Positions 35,371 to 45,070 are shown, numbered from the stretch's first letter. The stretch is DNA of 49,717 nt from Anaerolineae bacterium (GCA_016929775.1 JAFGIE010000253.1:1-49717), one strand, 5' to 3'. Notes: a model not told the origin generated them from the letters alone. Made by a program: numbers and translations.

Positions 35371-37156
35371 CACACACCGTCAAGCGAGTCCCGAGTCCGC
35401 ACGCCGGTTCGAGATCGGGATGCAGGCCCTGCGCGCGGGGCAGCGGGGCGAGGCGCGCCGCGCCTTTGCGGCTGCCGTGCGCGCCGACCCGCGGGACGCC
35501 GCAGCGTGGCACTGGCTGGGCAACAGCGTGGACGAGCCTGCGCGCCGGGCCGAGTGCCTGGCAAGGGCGCGCAGGCTGTACAGCGCGCAGGCGGATGGCC
35601 CAGCAGGGGGCAGATCGGCGCACGCGACACACCCGGCAGACGGCGGCGCCTACACGATACGGGTCGTGCGCGGCGACCCGGCGACCCGCAGGGCGCTGCT
35701 CCTGATCGCGTTCCTCCTGGTCCTGGCGTGCGTCGTCGCGCCGCTCACGCCGTGGGGACCGGCGCAGGCAGCGGCGCCTGTCGCAGCCGCTGCCCAGGCA
35801 TTCACAGCCTCGGGCGTCGTTCGCGCCGAAGAGGTCGCGCTGGCGAGCGAACAGGGCGGGCGCATCGCTGCGTTGCCTGTGCGCGAAGGCGATCAGGTCA
35901 GCGCGGACCAGGTGCTGCTGCGCCTGGACACGGCGCTGCTCGACGCCCAGATCGAAGCAGCGCAGGCTGCCGTCGGCCTGGCTGAAGCCGCCCTGGCTCA
36001 GGCGTTGTCCGGGGCGCGTCCTGGACAGATCGCGATCGCAGAGGCGCAGCTTGCACAAGCAGAGGCAGCCCGGCTCGGCGCTCGCCAGGCAGTGAGCGAC
36101 ACGATCGCGTTGCTCGAACGTCCGCAGGATCTGGCCCTGCAGATCGCGGTGGCCAAAGCACAAGCCGAGAGCGCAGAGCTCAGGCTGTCGAGCGCGCTGG
36201 CGCTCAAGGACGCCGCCGAGATCGGAAAGGACCGCTTCTACGAAGCGCAGCGCGCGCTGCGCGAGCATGGTGGGCCTGGGAAGCGACAGGTACGCGTCCA
36301 GATCGCCGAGGGCTCGTTCGAGGCGATCCTGGAGCGCTTGCCGCCGGAGCTGCGGGAGCGCCTGCCCGCGCCACCCGCGAACGCGACGATCCGGATCGGA
36401 GAGTACGAGGTCGAGATCCGCGGCACCACGTATACGCTCTACCGCTGGGTGACGGTCGACGTCAACCTCCCGTTCGAGGCGCACCTGGCGCCGAACGTGT
36501 GGTGGCAGTCGTGGGTGGGCGTGAACGCTGCGGTGGCGGAGCGCGACGGCGTCCAGGCGTCGCTCGGCTTGCTCTACGCGCAGTACGCGGAGCCGCTGGA
36601 CCTGATCGCGCAGTCCGACCAGGCGCGGGCGGCGCTGGCTCAGGTGGAGGCACAGGTCGCCGCAGCGCAGGCCCAGCTCGCCGCGCTGCGCAGGGGAACG
36701 ACCGACGAACAGATCGCTATCCTCGAGGCGCAGATCGGGCAGGCAGAGGCGGCGCTGCAGGCGCTGCAGGACCGCCGCGCCCAGATGGCGATCGTGGCGC
36801 CGATGGACGGCATGGTCGTCTCGCTGGCAGCCCACGTGGGCGAGGTCGCCGCCAAGGGCGCCGTGCTGGTCACCCTGGCAGACCTGAGCGAGGTCGAGGT
36901 GACGATCTATGTGCCCGAAGCCCGGCTGGCGAGCGTGCAACTGGGCGATGCCGTCCGCGTCCAAGTGGACAGCTACCCAGGGCGGACGTACGACGGCAGG
37001 GTGGTGCACATTGCCGCGCGCGCCGAGTACACGCCGCGCAATGTCGCCACGCAGCAAGAGCGCGCCAACTTGGTCTACGCGGTACAGGTTGCCGTGCCGA
37101 ACGACGACCGCTCCCTCAAGCCAGGCATGCCAGCCGATGCTGCGTTTGGCCGGTAG
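35360..37156 (+). CDS. HlyD-type membrane-fusion protein with N-terminal TPR-like cytoplasmic region
   Basis: 598 residues. Residues about 12-75 form a TPR-like helical region (FEIGMQALRAGQRGEARRAF, then AAWHWLGN). A single membrane segment follows at about 111-130. Then come the lipoyl-like half (GRIAALPVREGDQVSADQVLLRLD), a long coiled coil from about 190 that resumes near 420-475, the second lipoyl half (APMDGMVVSLAAHVGEVAAKG) and a beta-barrel. An insertion at about 303-410 (aromatic, YTLYRWVTVDV, APNVWWQSWVG) interrupts the coiled coil and is unusual for the family. It spans the inner membrane and would link the permeases to the outside. Confidence 0.82.
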   Translation: MEHSTHRQASPESARRFEIGMQALRAGQRGEARRAFAAAVRADPRDAAAWHWLGNSVDEPARRAECLARARRLYSAQADGPAGGRSAHATHPADGGAYTIRVVRGDPATRRALLLIAFLLVLACVVAPLTPWGPAQAAAPVAAAAQAFTASGVVRAEEVALASEQGGRIAALPVREGDQVSADQVLLRLDTALLDAQIEAAQAAVGLAEAALAQALSGARPGQIAIAEAQLAQAEAARLGARQAVSDTIALLERPQDLALQIAVAKAQAESAELRLSSALALKDAAEIGKDRFYEAQRALREHGGPGKRQVRVQIAEGSFEAILERLPPELRERLPAPPANATIRIGEYEVEIRGTTYTLYRWVTVDVNLPFEAHLAPNVWWQSWVGVNAAVAERDGVQASLGLLYAQYAEPLDLIAQSDQARAALAQVEAQVAAAQAQLAALRRGTTDEQIAILEAQIGQAEAALQALQDRRAQMAIVAPMDGMVVSLAAHVGEVAAKGAVLVTLADLSEVEVTIYVPEARLASVQLGDAVRVQVDSYPGRTYDGRVVHIAARAEYTPRNVATQQERANLVYAVQVAVPNDDRSLKPGMPADAAFGR

Positions 37157-37243
37157 GGAAGTCGCGTGCGGCACCAGGCGGTGACCGCCTGAACGGGGCC
37201 TTGGACGCGCCGCGCGGGCCCCGGATGTGATGTGAGGGACACG

Positions 37244-38533
37244 ATGAACACGCACAAGTGGACCGCAGGGCTCACCCTCCTGATCCTCCTGATCGCGCTT
37301 GCCGGCTGCCAGCTGGTCGAGGAGGCGCGCACATGGGTGGAGGACACGATCGAGGAGCGCACGACCGACCAAGAGGAGCCATTGATCGCTTCGGGCACCA
37401 TCCAGGCGGACGAGATCCGCATCGCGGGCGAGCTGGGCGGGCGGATCGTCGCAGTCCACGCCCGCCGCGGCGATCCCGTCCGCGCAGGCGACCTGTTGGT
37501 TACACTGGACGAGACGCCCTTGCTCGCAGAGCTGCGCCAGGCCGAAGCCGCAGTCGCCGTAGCGGAGGCCAACTTAACTGCCGCACGCGCGGGTGCGCGG
37601 AGCGAGGCGATCGACGCCGCGCGGGCAGCGCTGGACGTCGCGCGCGCCGAGAGCGACGGATACCGCGCCGCGTGGGAGAACGCACAGGCGGCGATCGCGC
37701 AGCCACAGGCGCTCGACGCACAGATCGCCGAGGCGCGCACTGCGGTCGCGCTGGGCGAGCAGGGGGTCGCGCTGGCAGAGGCTGAGCTGGCGAAGCAAAG
37801 GCTGATCCGCGATCAGAAGGGCGTCGGCTCGGTAGAGCGCGATGCCGCCGAGTGGCAGGTGCAGGCTGCAGAGGCAGCGCGCGCCGCAGCAGAGGCCGAT
37901 CTCAAGGCTGCCCAGACCTTGCTCAACGGTCTGTGGGCGATCCGCAGGGAACCGCTGGCCCTGATCGCGCAGGCGCACGTCGCCGAGGGGCAGTACCGGC
38001 TCGCCGAGGCGGGCGTCGTCACGGCGCAGGCGCGGCTCGACGACCTGCTTGCCGGGCCGACGGCGCGCGAGGTCGCCGTGGCAGCTCAGGCGCTGCGCCT
38101 GGAGCGAGCCAAGCGCGCGGCAGTCGACGCGCAGCGCGCGCTGTTCGCCCTGACCAGCCCCGTCGACGGAGTCGTCCTCGACCAGGTGCTCTATGCGGGC
38201 GAGCTGGCGACGCCAGCAGCGACGATCCTGACCGTCGCCGACTTGTCGCAGGTCAGGCTGACGGTCTATGTACCGGTGAACGAGGTGGGATACGTGCAGC
38301 TGGGGCAGCAAGTGCGCGTTACCGTCGACAGCCAGCCCGGACAGGTCTTCTCCGGGCACGTGTCACAGATCGGGGATCAGCCCGAGTTCACGCCGCGCAA
38401 CGTAGCGACCCAGGAGGAGCGGCTCAACACGTTCTACGCCGTCGAGATCCGGCTCGACAACGCAGCGCGCCTGCTCAAACCGGGCATGCCCGCCGAGGCG
38501 ACGTTCCTGGACGTGCGCGGCGTAGGCGAGTGA
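37244..38533 (+). CDS. HlyD-type membrane-fusion lipoprotein
   Basis: 429 residues. The signal peptide ends in a lipobox LALAGC-type sequence (IALAGC, Cys22), so it is probably lipid-anchored. Lipoyl-like halves (GRIVAVHARRGDPVRAGDLLV and SPVDGVVLDQVLYAGELA) flank a long coiled coil (about 80-290); a beta-barrel domain and TPRNVATQEER block match the first fusion protein. ATG 37244 has GAGGG five bases upstream; a GTG at 37232 is rejected. A CAGGCGG/CCGCCTG hairpin lies in the 87-base gap before it. Two fusion proteins for one transporter are unusual outside YbhG-type systems. Confidence 0.85.
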   Translation: MNTHKWTAGLTLLILLIALAGCQLVEEARTWVEDTIEERTTDQEEPLIASGTIQADEIRIAGELGGRIVAVHARRGDPVRAGDLLVTLDETPLLAELRQAEAAVAVAEANLTAARAGARSEAIDAARAALDVARAESDGYRAAWENAQAAIAQPQALDAQIAEARTAVALGEQGVALAEAELAKQRLIRDQKGVGSVERDAAEWQVQAAEAARAAAEADLKAAQTLLNGLWAIRREPLALIAQAHVAEGQYRLAEAGVVTAQARLDDLLAGPTAREVAVAAQALRLERAKRAAVDAQRALFALTSPVDGVVLDQVLYAGELATPAATILTVADLSQVRLTVYVPVNEVGYVQLGQQVRVTVDSQPGQVFSGHVSQIGDQPEFTPRNVATQEERLNTFYAVEIRLDNAARLLKPGMPAEATFLDVRGVGE

Positions 38534-38617
38534 CGACAGCGGGCTAGCCCCGTCCACTGTGGGGTGTCTGCCCGGATGCTCCCTGCACGGCGCAAGGGGC
38601 CTTGGGGACGCAGAGGC

Positions 38618-39394
38618 CTATACCCCTGCTGCGCCCTCGGCAAAGTCTTCTGGGGAGGGCATCTCAAAGTCCGCCCCTTCGGGAACGTGGATCACCGGCG
38701 CGTGCAGCATGGCGTCGAGATGCTCGATCGCCTCCGCGGCTGCCGCCTGCGCTGATGCTTGCTTGCTGCGCCCCTCGCCCTTGCCATACGTCACGCCGTT
38801 GATCGTCACCGCGACGGTAAAGATCCTGTCGTGATCGGGCCCGCGCGTGCCAACGGTGTGGTAGCGCGGCGTGTAGCCGAGGTACGCCTGGCTCAACTCC
38901 TGCAGCACGCTCTTGGCATCCTTGTCCAGGTTGTTGCGCAGGACGTTGTCCAGGGCGGGCTCAAAGATCGGCAGGATAAAGTCCGTCACGTCCTCCATGC
39001 CCCGGTCCAGGTAGAGCGCCCCAACCAGGGCCTCGAACGCGCCACACAGCACTGCAGGGCGCTCGCGTCCGCCACCCTCGTCCTCCCCACGTCCGAGCAG
39101 GAGGTGGTTGCCCAGCCCGATCTGCGTGGCAAACTCGGACAGGGAACGCGTGCAGACCAGCGCCGCACGCAGGCTGGTCAGGAAACCCTCGTTCTCTTCG
39201 GGGAAGCGCTCATACAGGTACTGCCCCACGGCAAAGTCGAGGACGGCATCGCCCAGGAACTCGAGGCGCTCGTTGTCTTCGAGGGGATAGTCGGGATTCT
39301 CGTTCAGGTACGAACGGTGCGTCAGGGCACGCTGCAGCAGCGTCTTGTCCTGAAACGCCAAAGAGAGCGCGTTTTCAGCAGCAGAAATGTCCAT
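38618..39394 (-). CDS. rnc: Ribonuclease III
   Basis: 258 residues. The signature NERLEFLGDAVLD (41-53) holds catalytic Glu and Asp, and the second acidic pair is in GAFEALVGALYLD (about 118-130). The C-terminal part is the double-stranded RNA-binding domain (SVLQELSQAYLG to QAAAAEAIEHLD), followed by an acidic tail of about 25 residues. Processes rRNA precursors and duplex RNAs. The ATG at 39394 has no good ribosome-binding site; a GTG at 39454 adds 20 residues and is an alternative. Confidence 0.93.
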   Translation of the reverse strand: MDISAAENALSLAFQDKTLLQRALTHRSYLNENPDYPLEDNERLEFLGDAVLDFAVGQYLYERFPEENEGFLTSLRAALVCTRSLSEFATQIGLGNHLLLGRGEDEGGGRERPAVLCGAFEALVGALYLDRGMEDVTDFILPIFEPALDNVLRNNLDKDAKSVLQELSQAYLGYTPRYHTVGTRGPDHDRIFTVAVTINGVTYGKGEGRSKQASAQAAAAEAIEHLDAMLHAPVIHVPEGADFEMPSPEDFAEGAAGV

Positions 39395-39495
39395 ATGGCG
39401 GCGTGGAGAGGAACGTAGGAAAGGGGAGAAAGGGCTTTCTCCTCTTTCCAGCACCCCTCTCGTGCTCCTTTCTTCACGAGGTCGTTGTTGAGCGC

Positions 39496-39524
39496 ATTAT
39501 ACCACAGAACGCACAGAATGGGAA
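39496..39524 (-). promoter_or_regulatory. Promoter for rnc
   Basis: Minus strand TTCCCA (39524-39519), 17-base spacer, perfect TATAAT (39501-39496). Predicted start near 39489. Confidence 0.6.
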
Positions 39525-39571
39525 TACCGGATCGCGCCGTCTCGCGTTGTGCGCTTTCGCCCGCCCTCCAG

Positions 39572-39600
39572 TTGACAGGCGCCGCAGATCCGGGTATAAG
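39572..39600 (+). promoter_or_regulatory. Promoter for the DUF218 (YdcF-like) gene
   Basis: TTGACA at 39572-39577, 17-base spacer, TATAAG at 39595-39600. Start near 39607 leaves a leader of about 130 bases, GC-rich with no recognised riboswitch. The 39395-39738 gap otherwise contains only this and the divergent rnc promoter. Confidence 0.72.
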
Positions 39601-39738
39601 GGGGTGCGCTGAGACCCGCTTGGCGCGGACCAGACCGTCCAGCGAACCGCGCGCCGAACCGAGCCGACCTGCAGCGTCGACCGGCGACGTCGCCTGAAGC
39701 CGTCTCTTCGCTGGATCGCGCAGACAGAAGGAGCACGC

Positions 39739-40467
39739 ATGTCCGTCAACGAGAACCCCAAGAGCGTAGCAGCCGTTGTCCTGGGCGGCGGTCTAAAGGC
39801 GGTCGAGGTCCAGGGCGAGATGCGCTACGAACCCGAGGAACAGGCAAGAGAGCGGCTCGACAAAGCCTACGCGCTCTACGAGGAAGGCCACGTCGACTGC
39901 ATCATCACTACAGGCAAGCACTCCATCATGGCAAGCGTCGACCCAGCGGTAGTCGGCCCCAAGACCGAGGCAGAAGTAGGGGTGCAGTACCTGATCGCCA
40001 AGGATGCGATGGCGCGAGCAGGCCAAGCCGCGCGCCCTGTACCCGAGATCCGAGACCGGATCCACTACGAAGACCGTTCGCTCGACACGATCGGGAACGC
40101 CTGGTACGTGAAGCAGCTCTGCCTCAAACCACTGGGCATCACGTCCTGCATCGTGGTCACTTCGGACTACCACATCGAACGCGCCAGGGCGATCTTTGAG
40201 TGGATCCTGGGGCCCGAGTACACGATCGCGTGCACGGAGGCGCCGTCACACCTCAGCGAGCGGGACCGGGAGCGACGGGACCGATTCGAACGGGCCTTCA
40301 CAGAGCACGTCAAGACGCACTTGGCTGCCTCCGTTCCCGCAGGCGACGACGAAGCCATCGCACGGTTCATGGAGACGGAACACAAAAAGATGTTCTCCAG
40401 GAAGGGTCCTCCCTTCCCCGGGCCGATGCAGGACCTCAAGCTGCTCGAGCCAGGGACACTAGACTAG
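39739..40467 (+). CDS. DUF218/YdcF-SanA-like protein
   Basis: 242 residues, cytoplasmic (no signal or membrane segment). The fold is recognisable from AVVLGGG at the start, TTGKHS, the block HYEDRSLDTIGNAWY and VVTSDYHIERARAIF, matching DUF218 (ElyC/SanA/YdcF). E. coli YdcF binds S-adenosylmethionine; SanA and ElyC act in envelope maintenance. Most relatives with envelope roles carry a membrane anchor, which this one lacks. AGGAGC lies upstream of the ATG. Confidence 0.75.
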   Translation: MSVNENPKSVAAVVLGGGLKAVEVQGEMRYEPEEQARERLDKAYALYEEGHVDCIITTGKHSIMASVDPAVVGPKTEAEVGVQYLIAKDAMARAGQAARPVPEIRDRIHYEDRSLDTIGNAWYVKQLCLKPLGITSCIVVTSDYHIERARAIFEWILGPEYTIACTEAPSHLSERDRERRDRFERAFTEHVKTHLAASVPAGDDEAIARFMETEHKKMFSRKGPPFPGPMQDLKLLEPGTLD

Positions 40468-40520
40468 GCGACCCGCGCTCTCGACGGGACAGGACGGGGT
40501 GGGCGTACCAACCAGGCTTC

Positions 40521-41030
40521 TCACGCCGGACGGCTCTGCCGCCCGTACGACTCGGGGACGCCCTGCAGGATCTCGATCCCGTGCGGCAAAGCGCGCTCGA
40601 GCGTCTCCAAGCCATCGCGCACGCCCTTGGGGCTGCCCGGCAGGTTGACGATCAAGGTGCGCCCGCAAATGCCGGCGATCGCGCGCGAGAGCATGGCGTG
40701 CGGCGTCTTGGCGAGGCCCACGGCGCGCATCGCCTCCGCTAGTCCGGGCGCTTCGCGCTCGATCACGGCGCGCGTGGCCTCGGGGGTGACGTCGCGCGGC
40801 GCGAACCCCGTGCCGCCCGTAGTCAGGACCAGGTCCACGCCGCCCTCCCCGCTCCACGCGACCAACACCGCCTCGATCTGCGGGCGCTCGTCAGGGACGA
40901 TCGCCTGCTCAGCCACCGTCGCACCCCAATGATCGCGGACCCAATCGGCAATGAATGGACCACTCCGGTCCTGCTCCTCGCCGCGCGAGCAGCGGTCGCT
41001 GACGGTCAAGATACCTACACGAAAAGCCAT
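40521..41030 (-). CDS. mogA: Molybdopterin adenylyltransferase (MogA/MoaB family)
   Basis: 169 residues. Activates molybdopterin by adenylation before metal insertion. Visible family motifs: GILTVSDRCSRGEEQDRSGP (start), TTGGTGFAPRDVTPEA (nucleotide/pterin loop) and NLPGSPKGVRDGL. MoaB and MogA are close relatives and both perform this step in various bacteria. Last gene of the molybdenum operon; starts 14 bases after the moeA stop, with GGGGGAG upstream. Confidence 0.88.
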   Translation of the reverse strand: MAFRVGILTVSDRCSRGEEQDRSGPFIADWVRDHWGATVAEQAIVPDERPQIEAVLVAWSGEGGVDLVLTTGGTGFAPRDVTPEATRAVIEREAPGLAEAMRAVGLAKTPHAMLSRAIAGICGRTLIVNLPGSPKGVRDGLETLERALPHGIEILQGVPESYGRQSRPA

Positions 41031-41043
41031 CGGCTCGCTCCCC

Positions 41044-42315
41044 CTAGTCAAAGAACATCGCCTTGACCCGTGACCCCGCGGGCGCGTGCGTCCAGTCCTC
41101 CGGGATCACTGCCAGGCCATTCGCGACCACCATCGAGGTCAGGACGCCCGAGCCTTGCTCCCCGGTGAGCATAGCGCGATAGCCATCGCCGTCGCGCTCG
41201 ATACGGACCCGCACATAGTGGCGGCGCTCGTCCTTGGAGCGGATGCCGTCGACCAACGTCACATCGACCATGGGTCGCTCCAGGTCGGTCACGCCGAGCA
41301 TGGTCAAGATCGCCGGGCGCGCAAAGATCTCGAACGAGACCATCACGGACACGGGGTTGCCGGGCATGCCGAGGACGGGGACGGTGCGCAGCGCTCCGCC
41401 AACCTGTGCCGTGATCCTGCCGAAAGCCAGGGGCTTGCCCGGTTTCATGCACACGCGCCAGAAAGTGATCTGACCCTCTCCCGCCAGGACCTGCTTGACG
41501 ACATCAAAGTCGCCCACCGAGACCCCGCCCGAGGTGAGCAGCAGGTCGGCGCCCTGCGCGAGCCCGCTCCGGATCTTGGCGGTCAAGTCGTCCACGTTGT
41601 CGCGGGCGATGCCGAGCATGATCGGCACACCGCCAAACTTAAGCACCTGCGCGGCGTTCGAGTAGCCGTTTGAGTTGCGGATCTTGCCCGGACCGAGCGG
41701 CTGATCGATGTCGACCAACTCGTCGCCAGTCGCCAGGATCGCGACGCGTGGGCGGCGGATGACGCGCACCTCGGCACGCCCCAACGAGGCCAACATACCC
41801 ACCTCCTGGGGCCGCACGCGGGTGCCCGCCGCGAGGACGAGGCTGCCGCGGCGCACATCCTCTCCCGCATCGCGGACGTTGTTGCCCACTGGCGAGGCAT
41901 AGAACAGGTCGACCCACTCGCCGTGTTGCTCGGTCCGCTCGAAGCGGATCACCGTGTCCGCCCCATCCGGGATCGGCGCGCCGGTCATAATCCGGATCGC
42001 CGTGCCGGGCACGACGCGCATGTCAGACACGTACCCCGCTGCCAAGTTCTCGATCACGCGCAGGCGGACGGGGGTCGCGGGAGCGGCGCCCACCGCATCG
42101 GCGGCGATGAGGGCATAGCCGTCCATGGCAGAGTTGGCACGCGGCGGGATGTCTATGTCGGCATACACGTCCTCCGCCAGGACGCGGCCCAACGCCTCCA
42201 ACACCGGCACCTGCTCTGGCTCCAGCGGGTGGAACGCGCGCAGAACGTGCGCCTGTGCCTCCTCAACGCTCAGCATCGGATAGAGCTCGTGCCCGCGATC
42301 GGTTCTCTCGTTCAT
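41044..42315 (-). CDS. moeA: Molybdopterin molybdenumtransferase
   Basis: 423 residues. Inserts molybdate into adenylated molybdopterin. Motifs: PPRANSAMDGYAL (about 50), GTAIRIMTGAPIPDGADTV, ATGDELVD, NSNGYSNAAQVLKFGG and TSGGVSVGDFDVVK, with VLGMPGNPVSVMVSFE near 310. The start ATG overlaps the moaE stop (ATGA), indicating coupling. Two MoeA paralogues exist in some organisms, one for tungsten; this sequence alone does not separate Mo from W. Confidence 0.94.
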   Translation of the reverse strand: MNERTDRGHELYPMLSVEEAQAHVLRAFHPLEPEQVPVLEALGRVLAEDVYADIDIPPRANSAMDGYALIAADAVGAAPATPVRLRVIENLAAGYVSDMRVVPGTAIRIMTGAPIPDGADTVIRFERTEQHGEWVDLFYASPVGNNVRDAGEDVRRGSLVLAAGTRVRPQEVGMLASLGRAEVRVIRRPRVAILATGDELVDIDQPLGPGKIRNSNGYSNAAQVLKFGGVPIMLGIARDNVDDLTAKIRSGLAQGADLLLTSGGVSVGDFDVVKQVLAGEGQITFWRVCMKPGKPLAFGRITAQVGGALRTVPVLGMPGNPVSVMVSFEIFARPAILTMLGVTDLERPMVDVTLVDGIRSKDERRHYVRVRIERDGDGYRAMLTGEQGSGVLTSMVVANGLAVIPEDWTHAPAGSRVKAMFFD

Positions 42316-42734
42316 CCCTCGCTCACCCATTCCGCCCCATCGGCCCACACTTCCTTCTTCCAGATGGGGACAATCTCCTTGATCCGGTCGATCGCGTAGC
42401 GCAGCGCGTCAAAGACGTCGCGCCGGTGCGCCGCGGACAGCGCGATCACGACTGCCGTCTCGCCCACGTCGAGATGTCCGGTGCGATGGACGATCGCCAC
42501 CTGCCGGATCGCGGGCCACTGCGCCTGTACCTCGGCGCCGACCTGTGCCAACGTGCGCTCGGCCATTTCGCCATAGGCTTCGTACTCCAAGTAGCGCGTC
42601 TCGCGACCGCCGGTCGAGCCGCGGACCACGCCGACAAAGGTCGCCACGGCGCCTACTGCGGGGTCAGCGAGGCGTGCCACGACCTCGTCCACCGAGATCT
42701 CGCCCTCAACGACCTCGAACAGCCGCTGCCCCAT
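42312..42734 (-). CDS. moaE: Molybdopterin synthase catalytic subunit
   Basis: 140 residues. Large subunit that, with MoaD, converts cyclic pyranopterin monophosphate to molybdopterin. Blocks GAVATFVGVVRG, YLEYEAYGEMAE and IWKKEVWADG (catalytic lysine region) are present. Its ATG overlaps the moaD stop (TGATG), so the two subunits should be made in equal amounts. Confidence 0.93.
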   Translation of the reverse strand: MGQRLFEVVEGEISVDEVVARLADPAVGAVATFVGVVRGSTGGRETRYLEYEAYGEMAERTLAQVGAEVQAQWPAIRQVAIVHRTGHLDVGETAVVIALSAAHRRDVFDALRYAIDRIKEIVPIWKKEVWADGAEWVSEG

Positions 42735-42976
42735 CACCCACCCCCTACTGGCGGAATGCACGCCATCTCGTCGCCATGTGCCAACGCCCTGTCCGGGGAG
42801 GCGTACGCGGCGTTGACGGCGAACCGCAAACGCAGCGCGCCCAGCTCAGGATGCGCCGCCAGCAGCGCACGTGCGGCGTCCCGCACGGTCGCCCCGTCGG
42901 GCAAGACCTGGCGCAGTACGCTGGCGCCCACGCGTTCCCGCGCCCCCGCAAACAACCGGATCTGGATCTCGATCAA
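42734..42976 (-). CDS. moaD: Molybdopterin synthase sulfur-carrier subunit
   Basis: 80 residues, ubiquitin-like fold, ending in the essential Gly-Gly (PPVGGG) whose C-terminus is thiocarboxylated. The order moaD-moaE with overlapping codons is common. No moeB gene is seen, so activation must be done by an enzyme encoded elsewhere. Confidence 0.92.
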   Translation of the reverse strand: MIEIQIRLFAGARERVGASVLRQVLPDGATVRDAARALLAAHPELGALRLRFAVNAAYASPDRALAHGDEMACIPPVGGG

Positions 42977-43003
42977 TGCGCGCGCCTCTCGTTCCGCGAC
43001 CTG

Positions 43004-43498
43004 CTATGCGAGCGTGACATCGCCGCTCGCGCCCCCACGCTTGTGCACCAAGCGCACGTTCTCGATCCGCATCGTCTTTTCCATCGCTTTGGCCATGTCA
43101 TAGACCGTCAGCGCAGCGACGCAGACCGCCGTCAGGGCCTCCATCTCGACGCCTGTCTTGCCCAGCGCGCGCACCGTCGCCCTGATCTCGACGCACGATC
43201 GCTCCTGGTCCACGCGCAGGTCCAGGTCGACCTGCGTGAGGAGCAGTGGGTGACAGAGCGGGATCAGGTTGGGCGTCTGCTTGGCCCCCATGATACCCGC
43301 CAGCTGCGCCGTCGTCAACACGTCTCCCTTGGGCAGCCCCTGCTCGACGATCGCGCGCAGCGTCGCCGGCTGCATGTGCACGCTGCCCGCGGCGATGGCG
43401 ACGCGCTCGGTGTCGTCCTTGTGCCCGACGTCGACCATGTGTGCTCGCCCCTCGTCGTCGAGGTGCGTCAGACGCCGGTCCGGTCGGCGATCATCCAT
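43004..43498 (-). CDS. moaC: Cyclic pyranopterin monophosphate synthase
   Basis: 164 residues. Acts after MoaA to form the pyranopterin. Motifs: [37 protein letters not shown] and [20 protein letters not shown]. Of two ATGs, 43498 lies seven bases from GGGGGA and is chosen; 43504 is two codons longer. Confidence 0.94.
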   Translation of the reverse strand: MDDRRPDRRLTHLDDEGRAHMVDVGHKDDTERVAIAAGSVHMQPATLRAIVEQGLPKGDVLTTAQLAGIMGAKQTPNLIPLCHPLLLTQVDLDLRVDQERSCVEIRATVRALGKTGVEMEALTAVCVAALTVYDMAKAMEKTMRIENVRLVHKRGGASGDVTLA

Positions 43499-43518
43499 TC
43501 GCATTCCCCCTGCGCTAC

Positions 43519-44511
43519 CTAGCCCCCGATCTGCGACATGGTCCGGTCACGGACCCCGTGCAAGTCGTCCAGGTGATGCCCATCCGGCTTGCTGGCGATG
43601 CCCTGCAGGAGCAGCGCCGCGATCTCGTCCACGCCCGCCCCGGAGCGCAGTGGGGCGCGGAGGTCGATCTCGCGGTTCGAAAGCAGGCAGGGCCGGAGCT
43701 TGCCATCGGCGGTCAGCCGCAGCCGGTTGCACGCGCTGCAAAAGTGCTCGCTCAACGGCGAAATGAAACCGATCGTACCTGCGGCGCCTGGGACGCGGTA
43801 GTAGCGCGCTGGGCCCCCGCCTACGCCGGTCGCCGCGGCTTGCAGTGGCCCAAAGGCAGCCTCGATCTGGGCCCGCACCTCAGCGGTCTCGACCGTCCAA
43901 TCGGCGCTATGGATGCGGACGTCGGGATCGCCGATCGGCATCCACTCGATAAAGCGCACGTTCCAACCGTCGCTGACCGTGCGGCGCGCCAGATCGACGA
44001 CCTCGTCGTCGTTCAGCCCGCGTACCACCACGACGTTGATCTTGACCGGCGTCAAGCCTGCGGCGTGGGCAGCGCCGATGCCTGCCAGCGCAGCGGAGAG
44101 CTCACCGCGGCGCGTGATCTGCCGGTAGCGGTCGGGGCGCAAGGTGTCGAGGCTGACGTTGACCCGGCGCAAACCGGCGCGCGCCAGGTCGTCGGCGTAC
44201 TGGGGGAGCAGCAGGCCATTGGTCGTCATCGACAGGTCGTCAATCCCGGGGATGGACGCCAGCGCGCGTACCAGGTCGGCGATGCCGCGGCGCACGAGGG
44301 GCTCACCGCCCGTGAGCCGGACCTTGTGGATCCCCAGCGCTGCCGCCGCGCGGGCGACGGTCTCGATCTCTTCGTAGCGCAGGATCTCGTCGTGCGGCAC
44401 CGACGGGACACCCTCCGGCGGCATGCAGTACACGCACCGTAGGTTGCAGCGGTCGGTGACCGAGATGCGAAGGTAGCTGATCGGGCGTTGGTAGCCGTCT
44501 AGGAAAGGCAT
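43519..44511 (-). CDS. moaA: GTP 3',8-cyclase (radical SAM, MoaA)
   Basis: 330 residues. Starts molybdopterin synthesis from GTP. The N-terminal radical SAM cluster is CNLRCVYC (C22, C26, C29), the C-terminal cluster is [20 protein letters not shown], and the GG pair at the very C-terminus (QIGG) is the essential tail. GAGGAG lies nine bases before the ATG at 44511. It follows the ECF S-component gene by 13 bases, firmly linking transporter and cofactor pathway. Confidence 0.95.
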   Translation of the reverse strand: MPFLDGYQRPISYLRISVTDRCNLRCVYCMPPEGVPSVPHDEILRYEEIETVARAAAALGIHKVRLTGGEPLVRRGIADLVRALASIPGIDDLSMTTNGLLLPQYADDLARAGLRRVNVSLDTLRPDRYRQITRRGELSAALAGIGAAHAAGLTPVKINVVVVRGLNDDEVVDLARRTVSDGWNVRFIEWMPIGDPDVRIHSADWTVETAEVRAQIEAAFGPLQAAATGVGGGPARYYRVPGAAGTIGFISPLSEHFCSACNRLRLTADGKLRPCLLSNREIDLRAPLRSGAGVDEIAALLLQGIASKPDGHHLDDLHGVRDRTMSQIGG

Positions 44512-44524
44512 GTGCATTCGCTCC

Positions 44525-45070
44525 TCAGCGCCGCTCTGCCAGGTAGGCAAAAAAGCCCGCCCGGCGCAGCGCGCGCAGGGTGAGGGCGCCGAGCACGCCG
44601 CCGAGCGCGCCCCACAACAAGTAACTGCCCACCGACCACGCCAACCCGAGGGCGATGAACCCCAGAGGCGCGCCAGACACTGCGCCCAGGGCCCACTTGA
44701 CCACGAGTTTCGCCAGGTGACCGATCGCGCCGGCGAGCGCCGCCGCGACCAGGTGCTCAGGCTGCTGGAGCAGCCACAGGGCCAGGTCGGTGCAGATCCC
44801 GATCGCGCTGTACGAGAGCAGCGTGTTGAGCGCCCCAAAATCCCCCAGGCCCATGAACGCCGCCAGCACGCCCGAGGTCAGCCCGACTAGGGAGGCGGCG
44901 CCGCGCTTGGGCACCACGCCCGCCGCTGTGACGACGATCGCCATCCAAAAGACCCCCGAGTGCCCCGGCAACTGGACGGGCAGCCGCAGGGCGATCTTGG
45001 TGACCACGACGAGGGCCGAAAAGAGAGCCAACAAGATCAGCTCAAAGGTCGTGAAATACCACTTGCGCAT
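44525..45070 (-). CDS. ECF transporter S component of unassigned substrate
   Basis: 181 residues, about six hydrophobic segments. The start FELILLALFSALVVVTKI and the following LPGHSGVFWMAIVV are typical of substrate-binding S components of energy-coupling factor transporters. With the EcfT and double EcfA genes just upstream in the same transcript it forms a group I style module. None of the known substrate families (biotin, thiamine, riboflavin, folate, cobalt and so on) can be recognised with confidence. Placement before moaA and under a Moco-type leader makes molybdate, tungstate or a pterin precursor candidates. Ribosome-binding site AGGAG, eight bases upstream. Confidence 0.78.
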   Translation of the reverse strand: MRKWYFTTFELILLALFSALVVVTKIALRLPVQLPGHSGVFWMAIVVTAAGVVPKRGAASLVGLTSGVLAAFMGLGDFGALNTLLSYSAIGICTDLALWLLQQPEHLVAAALAGAIGHLAKLVVKWALGAVSGAPLGFIALGLAWSVGSYLLWGALGGVLGALTLRALRRAGFFAYLAERR

